64,000 nucleotides of DNA from Akkermansiaceae bacterium (GTDB lineage: Bacteria; Verrucomicrobiota; Verrucomicrobiia; Verrucomicrobiales; DEV007). How positions within the stretch are numbered: the stretch's first letter is position 1; every line of letters begins with the position of its first letter. Location of the stretch: contig JACKQE010000001.1 of the NCBI GenBank assembly GCA_024233005.1, positions 496,001 through 560,000 on the forward strand, given 5' to 3'. The notes under the pieces were generated by a model. It did no database searches, had not been told where the DNA came from, and saw only the letters and a list, made by a program, of their open reading frames with translations. Of this stretch, positions 19,709 through 28,542 are shown in pieces. The position numbers and the translations under genes are program-made.

Positions 19709-20995
19709 ATGAATAGTTACCCCGCCGCTACCCTTTGCCTTTCGATTGCCCTTGCCGGCTCTTTTTCCTCTGCCGTCCAAGCTGAAGATGCGTCATGGCC
19801 ATCTTACCGTGGACCATTGGGAACCGGTGTGGCGGCCCAGGCCTTGCCGAGCAGTTTTCCTTCCAATGGTCCAAAGACGGTTTGGAAAAGCCCCACCACT
19901 GATGGATTCAGTTCTTTCGCAGTCGGAGGCGGCAAGGCGTTGACCTTGATGAAACGGGAAGTAGATGGTGATCCATTGGAGGTCTGTGTGGCGTTTGATG
20001 CCGCCACAGGGAAAGAATTGTGGTCAGCTCCGCTCTGGCTCAGTGACTATGGCAACGCGGGTGGCAACAGCGGCACTCCAGACAACAGTGGCGGGGACGG
20101 TCCGCGCTCCACGCCGACCATCGTCGGGGATTCCGTTTACCTTCTGGATGCCAATCTGCGCCTCTACGCCCTGAAGCTCGCGGACGGGTCCGAAATTTGG
20201 AAGAAAGACCTGGTGGCGGAATATGGTGCCAAAAACATCAAATGGTTGAATGCCGCCTCCCCTCTGGTCGACGGTGACAGCCTGTTTGTGGCCGGTGGCG
20301 GCTCCGATCAGGCACTGCTTGCCTTCAACCGCGCGACCGGCGATCTCCTTTGGAAGGCCGAAAGCGACGAGATTACTCATGCCACCCCTGTGGTGGCCAC
20401 TATTTTGGGTCAGAAGCAGGTCATTTTTTTCACCCAAACCGGTCTTGTCGCAGTGACGCCAGAGGCCGGCAAAGTGCTCTGGAGATACGCCTTTCCCTAC
20501 AAGGTTTCCACGGCCGCCTCCCCGGTTGTGTATGAAGACATCGTGTATTGCTCGGCCGGATACGGAGTGGGCGCGGGTGCGGTGAAAGTGGCCAAGTCCG
20601 ACGGGGCTTTCACGGCCACGGAAATCTGGCGCACTCCGAATTCCAACATCAACCACTGGAGCACGCCCGTGGTCAAGGATGGGTATCTCTACGGCATGTT
20701 CAGCTTTAAGGAGTATGGCAAAGGCCCCTTGGCCTGCATCGACATCCGGACCGGGGAGCAGAAATGGGCTCAGGCGGGATTTGGTCCTGGCAATGTGATT
20801 TTGTCCGGCGACACGCTATTGGCGCTCTCCGACAAAGGTGAGTTGGTCCTCGCCAAAGCCCAACCGGCCTCCTATGAAGAAATGGCGAGGGCCGATGTTC
20901 TTGCCGGCAAATGCTGGAGCACGCCTGCCCTGGCCGGGGCGAATCTGGTTTTTGCCCGCAGCACGGTGGAAGGCGGTTGCTTCCAGATCCAATAG
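19709..20995 (+). CDS. Secreted PQQ-like (BamB-type) beta-propeller protein
   Basis: 428 residues: signal peptide ending near AVQAED, then repeated units of the PQQ-propeller kind, such as VAFDAATGKELWSA, YALKLADGSEIWKKD, LAFNRATGDLLWKA, VAVTPEAGKVLWRY and ACIDIRTGEQKWAQ, six or more blades. The start of the mature part, WPSYRGPLGTGV, matches the many PVC-phylum proteins described as PQQ-binding-like. No heme domain or dehydrogenase active site is present. A BamB-like scaffold or binding role is possible but not shown. The ATG at 19709 lacks a close ribosome site. It converges on the minus-strand gene ending at 21010. Confidence 0.83.
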   Translation: MNSYPAATLCLSIALAGSFSSAVQAEDASWPSYRGPLGTGVAAQALPSSFPSNGPKTVWKSPTTDGFSSFAVGGGKALTLMKREVDGDPLEVCVAFDAATGKELWSAPLWLSDYGNAGGNSGTPDNSGGDGPRSTPTIVGDSVYLLDANLRLYALKLADGSEIWKKDLVAEYGAKNIKWLNAASPLVDGDSLFVAGGGSDQALLAFNRATGDLLWKAESDEITHATPVVATILGQKQVIFFTQTGLVAVTPEAGKVLWRYAFPYKVSTAASPVVYEDIVYCSAGYGVGAGAVKVAKSDGAFTATEIWRTPNSNINHWSTPVVKDGYLYGMFSFKEYGKGPLACIDIRTGEQKWAQAGFGPGNVILSGDTLLALSDKGELVLAKAQPASYEEMARADVLAGKCWSTPALAGANLVFARSTVEGGCFQIQ

Positions 20996-21009
20996 GATCA
21001 CCGAAGTTT

Positions 21010-22263
21010 TCACTCCGGCTCGACAGAGTCGATCAGCAGAAGCGGTCTGCCATTTTGGTCTGCCTGAAGGTTTCCCGAGATGTGGAGGTTGATATAATCC
21101 CCGTCCTCCTGAGATTTCGGGACACGGACCTCCAGACCGCAGGAGAATGGCCCCAGGCCTTTCCGCGCGGCAAATTGGAAGTCGTGGAGACGGTAGACGA
21201 GTTGTTCGGGATGCTTTCGGATCCCCGGATGCATCATGGATTTCAGTTTTTTGATGGCCGTATTGCGGGTCGCCTCCAATAGGGGCACCGTACCGTCGCA
21301 ACGGCCACCATTGAGGAGGATGAGATCCGCGCTCAGCGTTTCCCACTTGCCCCCTGAGATGGCGGCGGCGACGCGGGAGTCTGCGGACCAAATCACGGTC
21401 GCGGAGGTGTGGTTGTAATTGGGGAGATCTCCAAAATGGGAGCCGCTGGTTTGGCAGACGATCTTGTTGCCTGGAAGGCTGACCACATAATTGGTCAGGC
21501 CAGGTTCTGCCGGGTCCGCCATGTAGGTGCCGTCGGTCTGGTGGAATTGGTTCCAATCGACCCTTTCGCCGTGGAACCCCCAGGCCAAGGCATACTTTCC
21601 ATCCGGTGATTCGGTTCCTCCGATCACCCTTGGTTGAGGGAGACTGCCCTCTGCTTCCGGACCGGGGAGCGGGGCCCCGCCGTCGATCGGCTCCACATCA
21701 CCGCCGGCTTGCAGTTTTTTGGCAATGTCCGCAGCCAAGCGTTCGTATGCTTTTGCCCGGTTGGCCCCTTCTGCTTCATCGGGAAGTGGCTGCTCTATGT
21801 TTTTGATTGCGGACATGTCGGGATCCTCGTTCGGTCCGAAGGTGGCGGTTTTCCGCAGAATCCGGAAGAGGCGCCCGTTGTGGAAATATTCCCGGGTTTC
21901 GGTGGCCTTGGTGGGAGCATTCTCCACCATCGCGATGGTCTCGGAATGGGTCATCACGAGGATGATCCGGCCATGGTGGAGCCAGAGTTCCTGCCGTCGG
22001 CTCCCGTGGTCGTCGTAGGATTCCCGGAGAACTTTCTCTGGCTGATCATTTTCATCAAACCAGACTTGGTCAATGATTGATCCGCCACCTCCCAGTGGGA
22101 AGGTGCGCTCCAGCCTCGCGGCGTTCAGATTTTCCAACCGGGATTCGATGTCATCAAATTGGCGGCTTACCGCCTCCATCTCCCTTGAGCTTTGGGCGTG
22201 AGCCACGGATGGAAAAAGGCAGCACGCGTGCAGTGCGGTGCAGAGGATCCGGAAATTATTCAT
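21010..22263 (-). CDS. Secreted protein of unknown function
   Basis: 417 residues with an N-terminal signal peptide (cut near VAHAQS). Residues about 25-60 are a predicted helix rich in Glu/Arg (EMEAVSRQFDDIESRLENL). A central section has VWFDENDQPEKVLRESYDDHG and HNGRLFRILRK, a pattern of alternating strands. From about 215 there is a WD40/TolB-like stretch (VIGGTESPDGKYALAWG, ATVIWSADSRVAAAISGG). It lies 48 nt downstream of the ABM-domain gene on the same strand and is probably cotranscribed with it. Both share an FRIxRK segment before an acidic loop. I do not recognise a family. Confidence 0.6.
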   Translation of the reverse strand: MNNFRILCTALHACCLFPSVAHAQSSREMEAVSRQFDDIESRLENLNAARLERTFPLGGGGSIIDQVWFDENDQPEKVLRESYDDHGSRRQELWLHHGRIILVMTHSETIAMVENAPTKATETREYFHNGRLFRILRKTATFGPNEDPDMSAIKNIEQPLPDEAEGANRAKAYERLAADIAKKLQAGGDVEPIDGGAPLPGPEAEGSLPQPRVIGGTESPDGKYALAWGFHGERVDWNQFHQTDGTYMADPAEPGLTNYVVSLPGNKIVCQTSGSHFGDLPNYNHTSATVIWSADSRVAAAISGGKWETLSADLILLNGGRCDGTVPLLEATRNTAIKKLKSMMHPGIRKHPEQLVYRLHDFQFAARKGLGPFSCGLEVRVPKSQEDGDYINLHISGNLQADQNGRPLLLIDSVEPE

Positions 22264-22311
22264 GAGGGTGGGTTTTTCCGCCGACCAGACCCGGTGTTTC
22301 TTGAGAAGCCT

Positions 22312-23001
22312 TCAGGGTTGGGCGTTGTATTTCAAAAAGGCGCCCCAAGATATCCAGGTGTCGTCCACAGGATCATAGACTTCGATGGTTTGATCTTTTC
22401 GCAGCACGCGGAAGATCCTGAACATGGGGGAGACATTGGGATCGGCCCCTTCGATTTTGCTGTTGTTGAAGCGGACCTCGATGATGGCCGGATCGTAGCC
22501 ACTGGCGAAATAAAACAGAGCATTCAAACCTGACGGAGGAAGCACCTTGTGGCGTGCCAGTGCCTCCCTCACCACAGAGGTGCCCCAGGCTCCTGGCTGC
22601 GGAAAGGCGGGCAGCATGAGTTCAATGGCGGGCGGATCCGTGGCCCCTTTTTTTAGAGCCTGCAAGAGTGCGGCCGCATAGGGCTGCTTAGAATGGGAAC
22701 GAAAAGCCGCCAAGTGGGCCCACGTCTCCATCAGAAGGTAGGAATTGGGCTGGGAGGCGCTTTGGTGGACTTCGCAGGCGAGGTTGCCTGCCTCTTTGCG
22801 GGTGCTTTCCACCAAATCTTCCAAAGCCGACAGGAGCGTGTCCAGTCCATCCTCGCGGGCTTCGAACCGAATTTGAACGCTGAATGGCTCTTCTGGTGAC
22901 GCGACTTCGGCAGTGACCCGGGCAAACAGATCTTGAGCGATGGAAGGCATGGAGGCGAATTGGGCGAGGGCAAGCGCCACGAGAGTCGTGCGGATGTTCA
23001 T
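22312..23001 (-). CDS. Secreted protein with ABM-like ferredoxin-fold domain
   Basis: 229 residues: signal peptide ending near SIAQD, then about residues 40-115 with the antibiotic-biosynthesis-monooxygenase (ABM/DUF176) pattern: SVQIRFEAREDGLDTLLSALEDL, ESTRKEAGNLACEVHQS, NSYLLMETWAHLAAFRSHSKQ. The helix-strand spacing and the ETWxxxxAFxxH block are characteristic. Most ABM proteins are cytoplasmic and about 100 residues; here the fold is exported and has a further 100 residues of unknown type. Activity on quinones or heme cannot be claimed. First gene of a two-gene operon with the 417-residue secreted protein. Confidence 0.68.
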   Translation of the reverse strand: MNIRTTLVALALAQFASMPSIAQDLFARVTAEVASPEEPFSVQIRFEAREDGLDTLLSALEDLVESTRKEAGNLACEVHQSASQPNSYLLMETWAHLAAFRSHSKQPYAAALLQALKKGATDPPAIELMLPAFPQPGAWGTSVVREALARHKVLPPSGLNALFYFASGYDPAIIEVRFNNSKIEGADPNVSPMFRIFRVLRKDQTIEVYDPVDDTWISWGAFLKYNAQP

Positions 23002-23149
23002 GGAGTGGTCAGAGTTTTGCTTTGGGATTTTTTTTTTGAGACGGGCCCAGCCTGGAGATCATTCAACCGGTGCCGGTGGTCGGAATGGATGGAGACTGAT
23101 ACTGCTGGGTCTAAAACGGCAGGGAGTTCGGCCCTGAAGAGCCGCTCAT

Positions 23150-24124
23150 TCAGTTCTCAAATCCCCACTCCTGCTGGACATACTCGGTCACCGGGAATAT
23201 TTGGTGGACAAAGGGGGAGGGATCCTCTTGGAGTCCTCTGGCTGGAGAGGAATGATGGGATTGCCGACTGCTGGCGGCGCCGGCTTGGTCCTGTCCAGTG
23301 GAGTCGGCAGCCAGGGCCCCCGAATAGGCGGGCGCGGGAGGCCTGATTTCAAGGAACGGAAGCGGTGTCTTCTGACTGGCGCAGTGAACGGTGACCTGAT
23401 CGAGGCCGCGTTGGCGCAGTGCTTTGCCGACTTCGCCTCCCGCGAGAGGGGCGTTGTTGCAGTCTTTGCTGAGGTGGTTCAACACGACCCAGCGGAGACG
23501 CTCCGAGGCGACTTCGGCGACGAGGTCCGCCGCCTGGGTGTTCGACAAATGACCGTGACGGGAGGAAATCCGCTGTTTGGTGGCCCAGGGGCGCTTCCGG
23601 TCGTTCTGGAGCAGCATCTCATCGTAGTTTGCTTCGACATGCAGGGCGTCAAGATCCCGAAGGCGTTCCCGGATCAGATGGGTGACATGGCCGGTGTCGC
23701 TCAGCGAGCCCAGACCGAGCCCCTCGCCACGAAAAACAAATCCCACCGGATCCACGGCATCATGGGGCACGGAAAAACTTTCCACTTCGAAAGTGCCGAC
23801 CGCGAAGGCATCACCCGCATGGAAAACCTGCCATTTCGGCTGGCGGCGAAGACCCTCCTTCACCACGGCGCAGGTGTGGGAAGTGGCAAAGACAGGCAGA
23901 CCGGCGCGCTTTCGGAGGAACACATCCAGCCCGCAGGTATGATCCGAATGCTCATGGGTCAGAACCACGGCAGAAATCTGGTCCGCCACGAGGCCGATCG
24001 TTTCCAGCCGTTGTTCGATCTGCCGCGCGCTGAGGCCGATGTCGATGAGAACGTGGTCATGTCCCATCGATACGACCGAGCAGTTGCCACTGCTGCCGCT
24101 GCCGAGGACTGCGAACCGGATCAT
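23150..24124 (-). CDS. MBL-fold metallo-hydrolase, WalJ/YycJ-like
   Basis: 324 residues of the metallo-beta-lactamase fold. N-terminal FAVLGSGSSGNCSVV is the YycJ/WalJ signature, and the two-metal site TxHEHSDHTCG (H57, H59, D61, H62) follows at the expected place, with later ligands in SVPHDAVDPV and SLSDTGH. Relatives are thought to act as nucleases or phosphodiesterases in DNA maintenance. Residues after about 265 form a Pro/Gln/Ser-rich tail ending in VTEYVQQEWGFEN, outside the core fold. No WalK/WalR genes are nearby. Confidence 0.88.
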   Translation of the reverse strand: MIRFAVLGSGSSGNCSVVSMGHDHVLIDIGLSARQIEQRLETIGLVADQISAVVLTHEHSDHTCGLDVFLRKRAGLPVFATSHTCAVVKEGLRRQPKWQVFHAGDAFAVGTFEVESFSVPHDAVDPVGFVFRGEGLGLGSLSDTGHVTHLIRERLRDLDALHVEANYDEMLLQNDRKRPWATKQRISSRHGHLSNTQAADLVAEVASERLRWVVLNHLSKDCNNAPLAGGEVGKALRQRGLDQVTVHCASQKTPLPFLEIRPPAPAYSGALAADSTGQDQAGAASSRQSHHSSPARGLQEDPSPFVHQIFPVTEYVQQEWGFEN

Positions 24125-24280
24125 GCTTCCCTATTACTCCCTGATCGCTCAGGGGCAAGCTGGTATTTCCAGGCCCGCGTCGGGTGAGTCGGAAAGACCC
24201 ACCAGCAGGAGGCGTCTCATTTTGGAGGAACTTTGGGTATCAACGCCCTGCGGGGTAGGCGGGTTTCTGCGGCTTCCTCC

Positions 24281-25507
24281 TCAAAATTGGCTGCGCCGGT
24301 ATTCCCGTTGCCCGGGTTGAAACAGGTCGTCCCGCAAGCGGGTACCCAGTCCGGGACCTGTGGGGAGATGGATCCCCTCCCTGCCCAGGACCGGCTGGGT
24401 CTCGATGAGACGTTCATAAAAGGTGCGGATGTGAGCACGGACCGTCTCCTGAAAGACCACCTGGGTCGAGGAGGCGGCGATGTGGAGACCGGAAAACAGG
24501 GTCAGTGGCCCGGTGCAGTCATGCATGGTAGCCGGTATATTGTGAGCTTGGGCCAGATCCACGACCCGCCGGGTCTCGCTAATGCCCCCATTCCAAGTGG
24601 GATCGATCATCACATAGTCGGCCGCCCGGGCCTGTAGGACCGACAGGTATTCCTTGCGCCCCAGGAGCATCTCGCTCGCCGCAATCGGCAGACCGCTTTT
24701 CTCCCGAAAATCAGCGAGGGTGCCGGCATGATCCACCCGGAGGACGTCCTCCAACCAGATCGGCCGGATTTCTTGAAGGGCCTCCGCAATGCGCAGAGCG
24801 GCAGGGAGTTGGAAAAAAGCATGCCCTTCGATGGCGATTTCGATGTCCATGCCGACGCGGTCCCGGATTTCCCTGAGAGGGCGCATCGCAGCTTCGACAT
24901 CACGATGGGAAATGTGGAGGCCACCCTGTTGGTGTGCGGCCCGGTCAAACGGCCACATTTTCAGCATCGGGATGCCTTCCGAGAGCAGTTCTTCAGCGAG
25001 GTCGCCTGCCGCGTGCTGCGAGGACCAGTTGTCCTGAAGTGGGCCGGCATGGCCAAAGTCGCCATAGCCAGGCCAGCCCGGGTGCCGGGGGGGGGCTCCC
25101 GGCGGGGTCTCGCGTGCTCCGTAGCCGGGGCCTCCGCAAGTGTTGTAATATGGAATGCGTTCCCGCACTGGTCCTCCGAGAAGTCGGTAGACCGGTTGAC
25201 CGCAAGCCTGGCCGAGGAGGTCCCAGAGAGCCACATCCAAGGCAGAGAGGGCTCGCATCTCAGCTCCGGGATGGCCGAAAGGGGTGCATCTTTCGTAGAG
25301 GAACCGCCAATGGGACTCCACCGCGAGCGCGTCGGCCCCAAGAAGCCTCTCCGCCATCCAATCATGGATCAGGGCGGCCACGGCGTGCGGAGTGTAGTAG
25401 GTTTCACCGCAGCCGATCCATCCGGCATCGGTGTGAAGACGAACCAGCAGCAGATTGGGCATGATATCCCAAGGGATGACGGTCTCGATGGCAGTGATTC
25501 GGGGCAT
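24281..25507 (-). CDS. Enolase-superfamily (mandelate racemase/muconate lactonizing) dehydratase
   Basis: 408 residues with the two-domain layout of the superfamily: N-terminal capping domain (ALSALDVALWDLLGQACGQPVYRLLGG) and a C-terminal barrel. Barrel-end ligands are seen as AIEGHAFFQL, IWLEDVLR and ASEMLLGRKEY; a catalytic Lys is expected at MLKMWPFD and a His at MHDCTGPLT. This arrangement suggests an acid-sugar dehydratase; the exact sugar acid cannot be told. ATG at 25507. It lies 156 nt after the metallo-hydrolase's upstream end on the same strand, and diverges from the LolA-like gene. Confidence 0.85.
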   Translation of the reverse strand: MPRITAIETVIPWDIMPNLLLVRLHTDAGWIGCGETYYTPHAVAALIHDWMAERLLGADALAVESHWRFLYERCTPFGHPGAEMRALSALDVALWDLLGQACGQPVYRLLGGPVRERIPYYNTCGGPGYGARETPPGAPPRHPGWPGYGDFGHAGPLQDNWSSQHAAGDLAEELLSEGIPMLKMWPFDRAAHQQGGLHISHRDVEAAMRPLREIRDRVGMDIEIAIEGHAFFQLPAALRIAEALQEIRPIWLEDVLRVDHAGTLADFREKSGLPIAASEMLLGRKEYLSVLQARAADYVMIDPTWNGGISETRRVVDLAQAHNIPATMHDCTGPLTLFSGLHIAASSTQVVFQETVRAHIRTFYERLIETQPVLGREGIHLPTGPGLGTRLRDDLFQPGQREYRRSQF

Positions 25508-25662
25508 GTCTATCGGGGCGGAGGTGGAAAAGGCAATGACATCATGAAGGAGACGGGTCCTTTGCGCAATCCCCTGAGCGCGCCAGAAAAGGCCCTCCCG
25601 GGGGGATTTGACCCGACCGGGATTTACGGCGAAAGTGACATCCTGTCAGCGTTCCGACCACC

Positions 25663-26343
25663 ATGAACCTTCACGGCCCGCTCCTCACTGGACGCACTCT
25701 TCTTCTTCTCGCTCTGGCCATTCTCGCGGGGCCCGCGCTAGGTCAGGAGCGATCCATGAATCTTGTTCCTCTGGAGAAATTCATTCAGTTTCAGAGAGGG
25801 ATCCGCTCCCTCCAGGCGAATTTCGTGGAAACCCGCAGCATGAGGACCCTCCGGACGGCCGGTGGGGGACAGGGCACGATCTACATGGCAGGAGCCACCA
25901 AATTCCGTTGGCAGACAGCGGGTGATCCACCCCGCTCCATCGCCATCCGCAACGGTTCGACGTTTTGGCTCATCCAGCCTCAGGCTAAGCGCGCGGAGAA
26001 GCGGACCGTTTCAGAAAGTGAATTTTCCCCTTTCGATTTTGCAGCCGGTGGCATCGCCCGAAGCATGGACGACCTTCGGAAGCGCTACGCCATTGACTCA
26101 GTTGCCAGGCAGGAGGGCGTTTGGGTCGCTGTGATCCGCCCTCTGGATCGTGGTGTCGCTGCGAAGGTCAGGAGAATTACCCTGGGGATCGATCCCGCGC
26201 GATATTACCTGCGGAGCTTGAAATTGGAACTTCGAGATGGCTCTTCCATCCATGCGGTCTTCACCAGCCAACGGTTCAATCCCTCCCTTGCGTCTGACCT
26301 TTTCACACCCCATTTGGAAGGTTACCTCATACGGGATCGTTGA
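25663..26343 (+). CDS. LolA-like outer-membrane lipoprotein carrier protein
   Basis: 226 residues with a signal peptide (LLLLALAILAGPALGQE). The mature part shows the LolA pattern: FIQFQRGIRSLQANFVETRSM, GxGTIYMAGATKFRWQ, a STFWLIQPQAKRAEK strand, and the long curved-sheet segment ending YYLRSLKLELRDGSSIHAVFTSQRFNPSL. In LolA this forms an open half-barrel that carries the acyl chains of lipoproteins through the periplasm. Length is close to the standard. Many genomes hold several paralogues, so this one may not be the essential carrier. It is the first gene of a + strand run leading to the Jag-like gene. Confidence 0.8.
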   Translation: MNLHGPLLTGRTLLLLALAILAGPALGQERSMNLVPLEKFIQFQRGIRSLQANFVETRSMRTLRTAGGGQGTIYMAGATKFRWQTAGDPPRSIAIRNGSTFWLIQPQAKRAEKRTVSESEFSPFDFAAGGIARSMDDLRKRYAIDSVARQEGVWVAVIRPLDRGVAAKVRRITLGIDPARYYLRSLKLELRDGSSIHAVFTSQRFNPSLASDLFTPHLEGYLIRDR

Positions 26344-26422
26344 CAAAGCGCTTGGCATCGCGGACCGAATTCGCTACCATGGGAAGGTCTGGAACCGCCC
26401 TGTGATTCATTAATACCTCTGA

Positions 26423-26899
26423 ATGAAACCGATCGAAGCTGCCCAAGAAATCCTCGATACCATGTTGGGCTACCTTGGATTTGTCGTCCGGGTGGAGATC
26501 GATGAACAGAGCGGTCTGGAGGGCCTGCAGGTTCTCACGGAAGAACCCAAGCCCCTCATCGGGCACCGAGGGGAGCGCCTCGACGACTTGCAGTATCTGC
26601 TCAACCGCATCGTGCAAGCCCGCCTGCCGGAAGCCCCCCGGATTCGAGTCGATGTTGACCACTACCGATCCGCCGCTGAGCATCGGTTCCTGGAAGAGGC
26701 GGACCAAGTGGCGGCAGCGGTCATCACTTCCGGCCAGTCCCAAACACTGGCGCCAATGAATTCCTACCAGCGGCGGACGGTTCACAACCATTTTGCCAAT
26801 CATCCCAAAATACTGACTTGGAGTCCGCCCGATTCCGCCCGGGTCAAATGCATCACTCTCATGCTGCGAAAGCCCGGCGGTGAGGCTGGCGGCGCCTGA
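26423..26899 (+). CDS. Jag-like KH/R3H RNA-binding protein (KhpB type)
   Basis: 158 residues: a KH-type domain with the GxxG loop in KPLIGHRGERLDDLQYLLNRI, followed by an R3H domain with YQRRTVHNHFANHP (R-x3-H). This is the layout of KhpB/Jag/SpoIIIJ-associated proteins, which bind RNA and affect cell elongation in Gram-positive bacteria. The N-terminal Jag_N domain is absent, which is common outside Firmicutes. No yidC or rnpA is next to it here. A hairpin with a T-rich tail follows at 27036. Confidence 0.87.
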   Translation: MKPIEAAQEILDTMLGYLGFVVRVEIDEQSGLEGLQVLTEEPKPLIGHRGERLDDLQYLLNRIVQARLPEAPRIRVDVDHYRSAAEHRFLEEADQVAAAVITSGQSQTLAPMNSYQRRTVHNHFANHPKILTWSPPDSARVKCITLMLRKPGGEAGGA

Positions 26900-27035
26900 G
26901 GAAAGCTTCCAAGTCCTCACCAGAGGCGTGAGGATCAAGGGTTTCTCGGTTTTCTCCGAGTGAGTCTTGGGGTTCTTCTTCCGTGAATTTGGTAAAATTC
27001 CGGTTGATTTTCACAGAAATTCGAGTACCCGGACG

Positions 27036-27083
27036 GTCCGGCTTTTCCCTGCTGCGGAAAAGTCGGACTCGGATTTTTGTTTT
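27036..27083 (+). terminator. Probable intrinsic terminator between Jag-like gene and rpoZ
   Basis: A 13-bp stem (GTCCGGCTTTTCC, 27036-27048, with GGAAAAGTCGGAC, 27056-27068; one G-U pair) closes a 7-nt loop and is followed after 5 nt by tttttgtttt. The gap before the T run makes it imperfect, but the stem is long. It fits an end of the Jag-like transcript and separate transcription of rpoZ. Confidence 0.65.
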
Positions 27084-27196
27084 GTCATTCCCCCATTCAT
27101 CCAGCGCGCTCACAACCCGACATGGCAGAGTCCGGAAATATTATCCCTTTTCCCACGTCGGGCGCGCCTGCGACGGGGAGCACAGGAGCACCCAAC

Positions 27197-27409
27197 ATGA
27201 GAAGTGATTTAGTGGAAGAAGCCGCAAAAGTAATCACCGTCCCCGCGGTCCTCATCAATATCGTGTCTAGGAGAGTGCGACAGTTGAATCACGGGCGTCG
27301 TCCATTGGTCATGACCGAGCCTCGTATGGGCGCCGCTGACATTGCCCTCAAAGAAATCATTGAGGGGAAATTGCGGATCGAGGGTTACGACCCCGATGCC
27401 AAGAACTGA
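27197..27409 (+). CDS. rpoZ: RNA polymerase omega subunit
   Basis: 70 residues; omega assists folding and assembly of beta-prime in RNA polymerase. The sequence matches omega's pattern: VxxVPAVLINIVSRRVRQLNHG corresponds to the family's FxLVLxAxxRARQL block, and ADIALKEIIEGKLRI to the conserved IALxEIxxGKI helix. The start at 27197 is preferred because AGGAG lies 8 nt upstream; the earlier in-frame ATG at 27122 has no ribosome site and would add a 25-residue Pro/Gly-rich leader unusual for the family. smpB follows after 104 nt. Confidence 0.85.
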   Translation: MRSDLVEEAAKVITVPAVLINIVSRRVRQLNHGRRPLVMTEPRMGAADIALKEIIEGKLRIEGYDPDAKN

Positions 27410-27513
27410 AGCGGACCTGCGACGCACCGCCTCTGCCGTGTGGCAGGCGCCGCCGGTGGGAGGTTTGCCGGATTCCGGCATCGGCTTCCGCGGTTTGACC
27501 CAGTTAAGTCGTC

Positions 27514-27996
27514 ATGAAAGCGGCCGGCAACCACCAGATGCTGGAAATTGCCACCAATGGCAAGGCCCGCAGGGATTATCACATCAGTGAGACGTTCGAG
27601 GCGGGCATTGAGCTGAAGGGCACGGAAGTCAAATCGATCCGTCTTGGCAAGATCAACCTGAGGGATGCTTTTGCCCGTGTCGAAGGTAGCCAGGTTTTCC
27701 TTTACGGGTGTGACATTCAGCCCTATGAGCAGGCCAGCCATGAGCAGCATGCCGCCAAGCGCTCCCGCCGGTTGCTTCTCAACAAGCGGGAAATCGAACG
27801 CCTTCGTGGCCTTTCCCAGATCAAAGGTCAGGCTCTGGTCGCGCTGAGTTCCCATTGGAGAAACAACCGGGTCAAAGTGGTCATCGGGGTGGGTAAAGGC
27901 AAGACTCATTCAGACCAGCGTCAGGATCTAAAGAAAAAGGACGACCAGCGTGAAATGGACCGGGAGGCGATGCGCTTCCGTAAGCACGGAGGCTGA
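27514..27996 (+). CDS. smpB: SsrA-binding protein (trans-translation)
   Basis: 160 residues, the usual length. SmpB binds tmRNA and carries it into stalled ribosomes. The signature blocks are IATNGKARRDYHISETFEAGIELKGTEVKS, NLRDAFARVEGSQVFLYGCDI and the KALVxLSSHWRNNRVKVVIGVGKGK end of the beta-barrel; the basic C-terminal tail (KKKDDQREMDREAMRFRKHGG) contacts the decoding centre. ATG 27514 is given; ATG 27538 is a possible alternative. No ribosome site is evident for either. tmRNA itself was not found in this window. Confidence 0.96.
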   Translation: MKAAGNHQMLEIATNGKARRDYHISETFEAGIELKGTEVKSIRLGKINLRDAFARVEGSQVFLYGCDIQPYEQASHEQHAAKRSRRLLLNKREIERLRGLSQIKGQALVALSSHWRNNRVKVVIGVGKGKTHSDQRQDLKKKDDQREMDREAMRFRKHGG

Positions 27997-28103
27997 TCCG
28001 GGCCTTTCAGACTGCTGATTTTCGCTTTCCAAGGGAACAAAAGTGAGTAAGAGATAGGCCCGCATCACTGGCGGTGAATCCACACGACCCAACACAGACA
28101 CAC

Positions 28104-28529
28104 ATGGCAACCGAACGCACTTTGATCCTTCTGAAACCTGACTGCGTCGCCGACAAACATTGCGGGGAAGTGATCCGTCGCTTTGAAACCGCGGGGTACA
28201 CCATCCGTGGTGCCAAAATGCTGCGACTCACCGACGCCCTTCTCAAAGACCATTACGCACACATCGCGGACCGTCCGTTCTTCCCCACCGTGGCGGCATT
28301 CATGCAGTCCAAACCGGTGGTGGCGATGGTGATAGAAGGTGACAATGTCGTCTCCGGGATTCGTGACATGCTCGGGCCGACTGATTCCACCACTGCCGCC
28401 AAAGGCACCCTCAGGGGGGATTTTGGGGTCGACAAAATGGTCAATGTTTGCCATGCCTCTGACTCCGTGGAGAATGCGGAGTCCGAAGTGGCGCGCTTCT
28501 TCCAACCGGACGAGATCTTCGAGTATTGA
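28104..28529 (+). CDS. ndk: Nucleoside diphosphate kinase
   Basis: 141 residues, the normal length. Ndk transfers the terminal phosphate between nucleoside triphosphates and diphosphates through a phospho-histidine. The N-terminal TLILLKPDCV has the conserved Lys (K11), and NVCHASDSVENAESEVARFF carries the active His (H117); the family's usual wording is NxxHGSDS, here with Ala for Gly, which is tolerated in other members. The start at 28104 (MATERTL) fits the family; an upstream ATG would add 10 residues. It precedes the hydrolase gene by 13 nt. Confidence 0.96.
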   Translation: MATERTLILLKPDCVADKHCGEVIRRFETAGYTIRGAKMLRLTDALLKDHYAHIADRPFFPTVAAFMQSKPVVAMVIEGDNVVSGIRDMLGPTDSTTAAKGTLRGDFGVDKMVNVCHASDSVENAESEVARFFQPDEIFEY

Positions 28530-28542
28530 TCTGCGCAGGATC

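Noticed and set aside
26859..27113. Minus-strand open frame of 84 codons between the Jag-like gene and rpoZ
   Set aside because: GTG start without ribosome site, overlaps the end of the Jag-like gene and the terminator hairpin, no recognisable domain.
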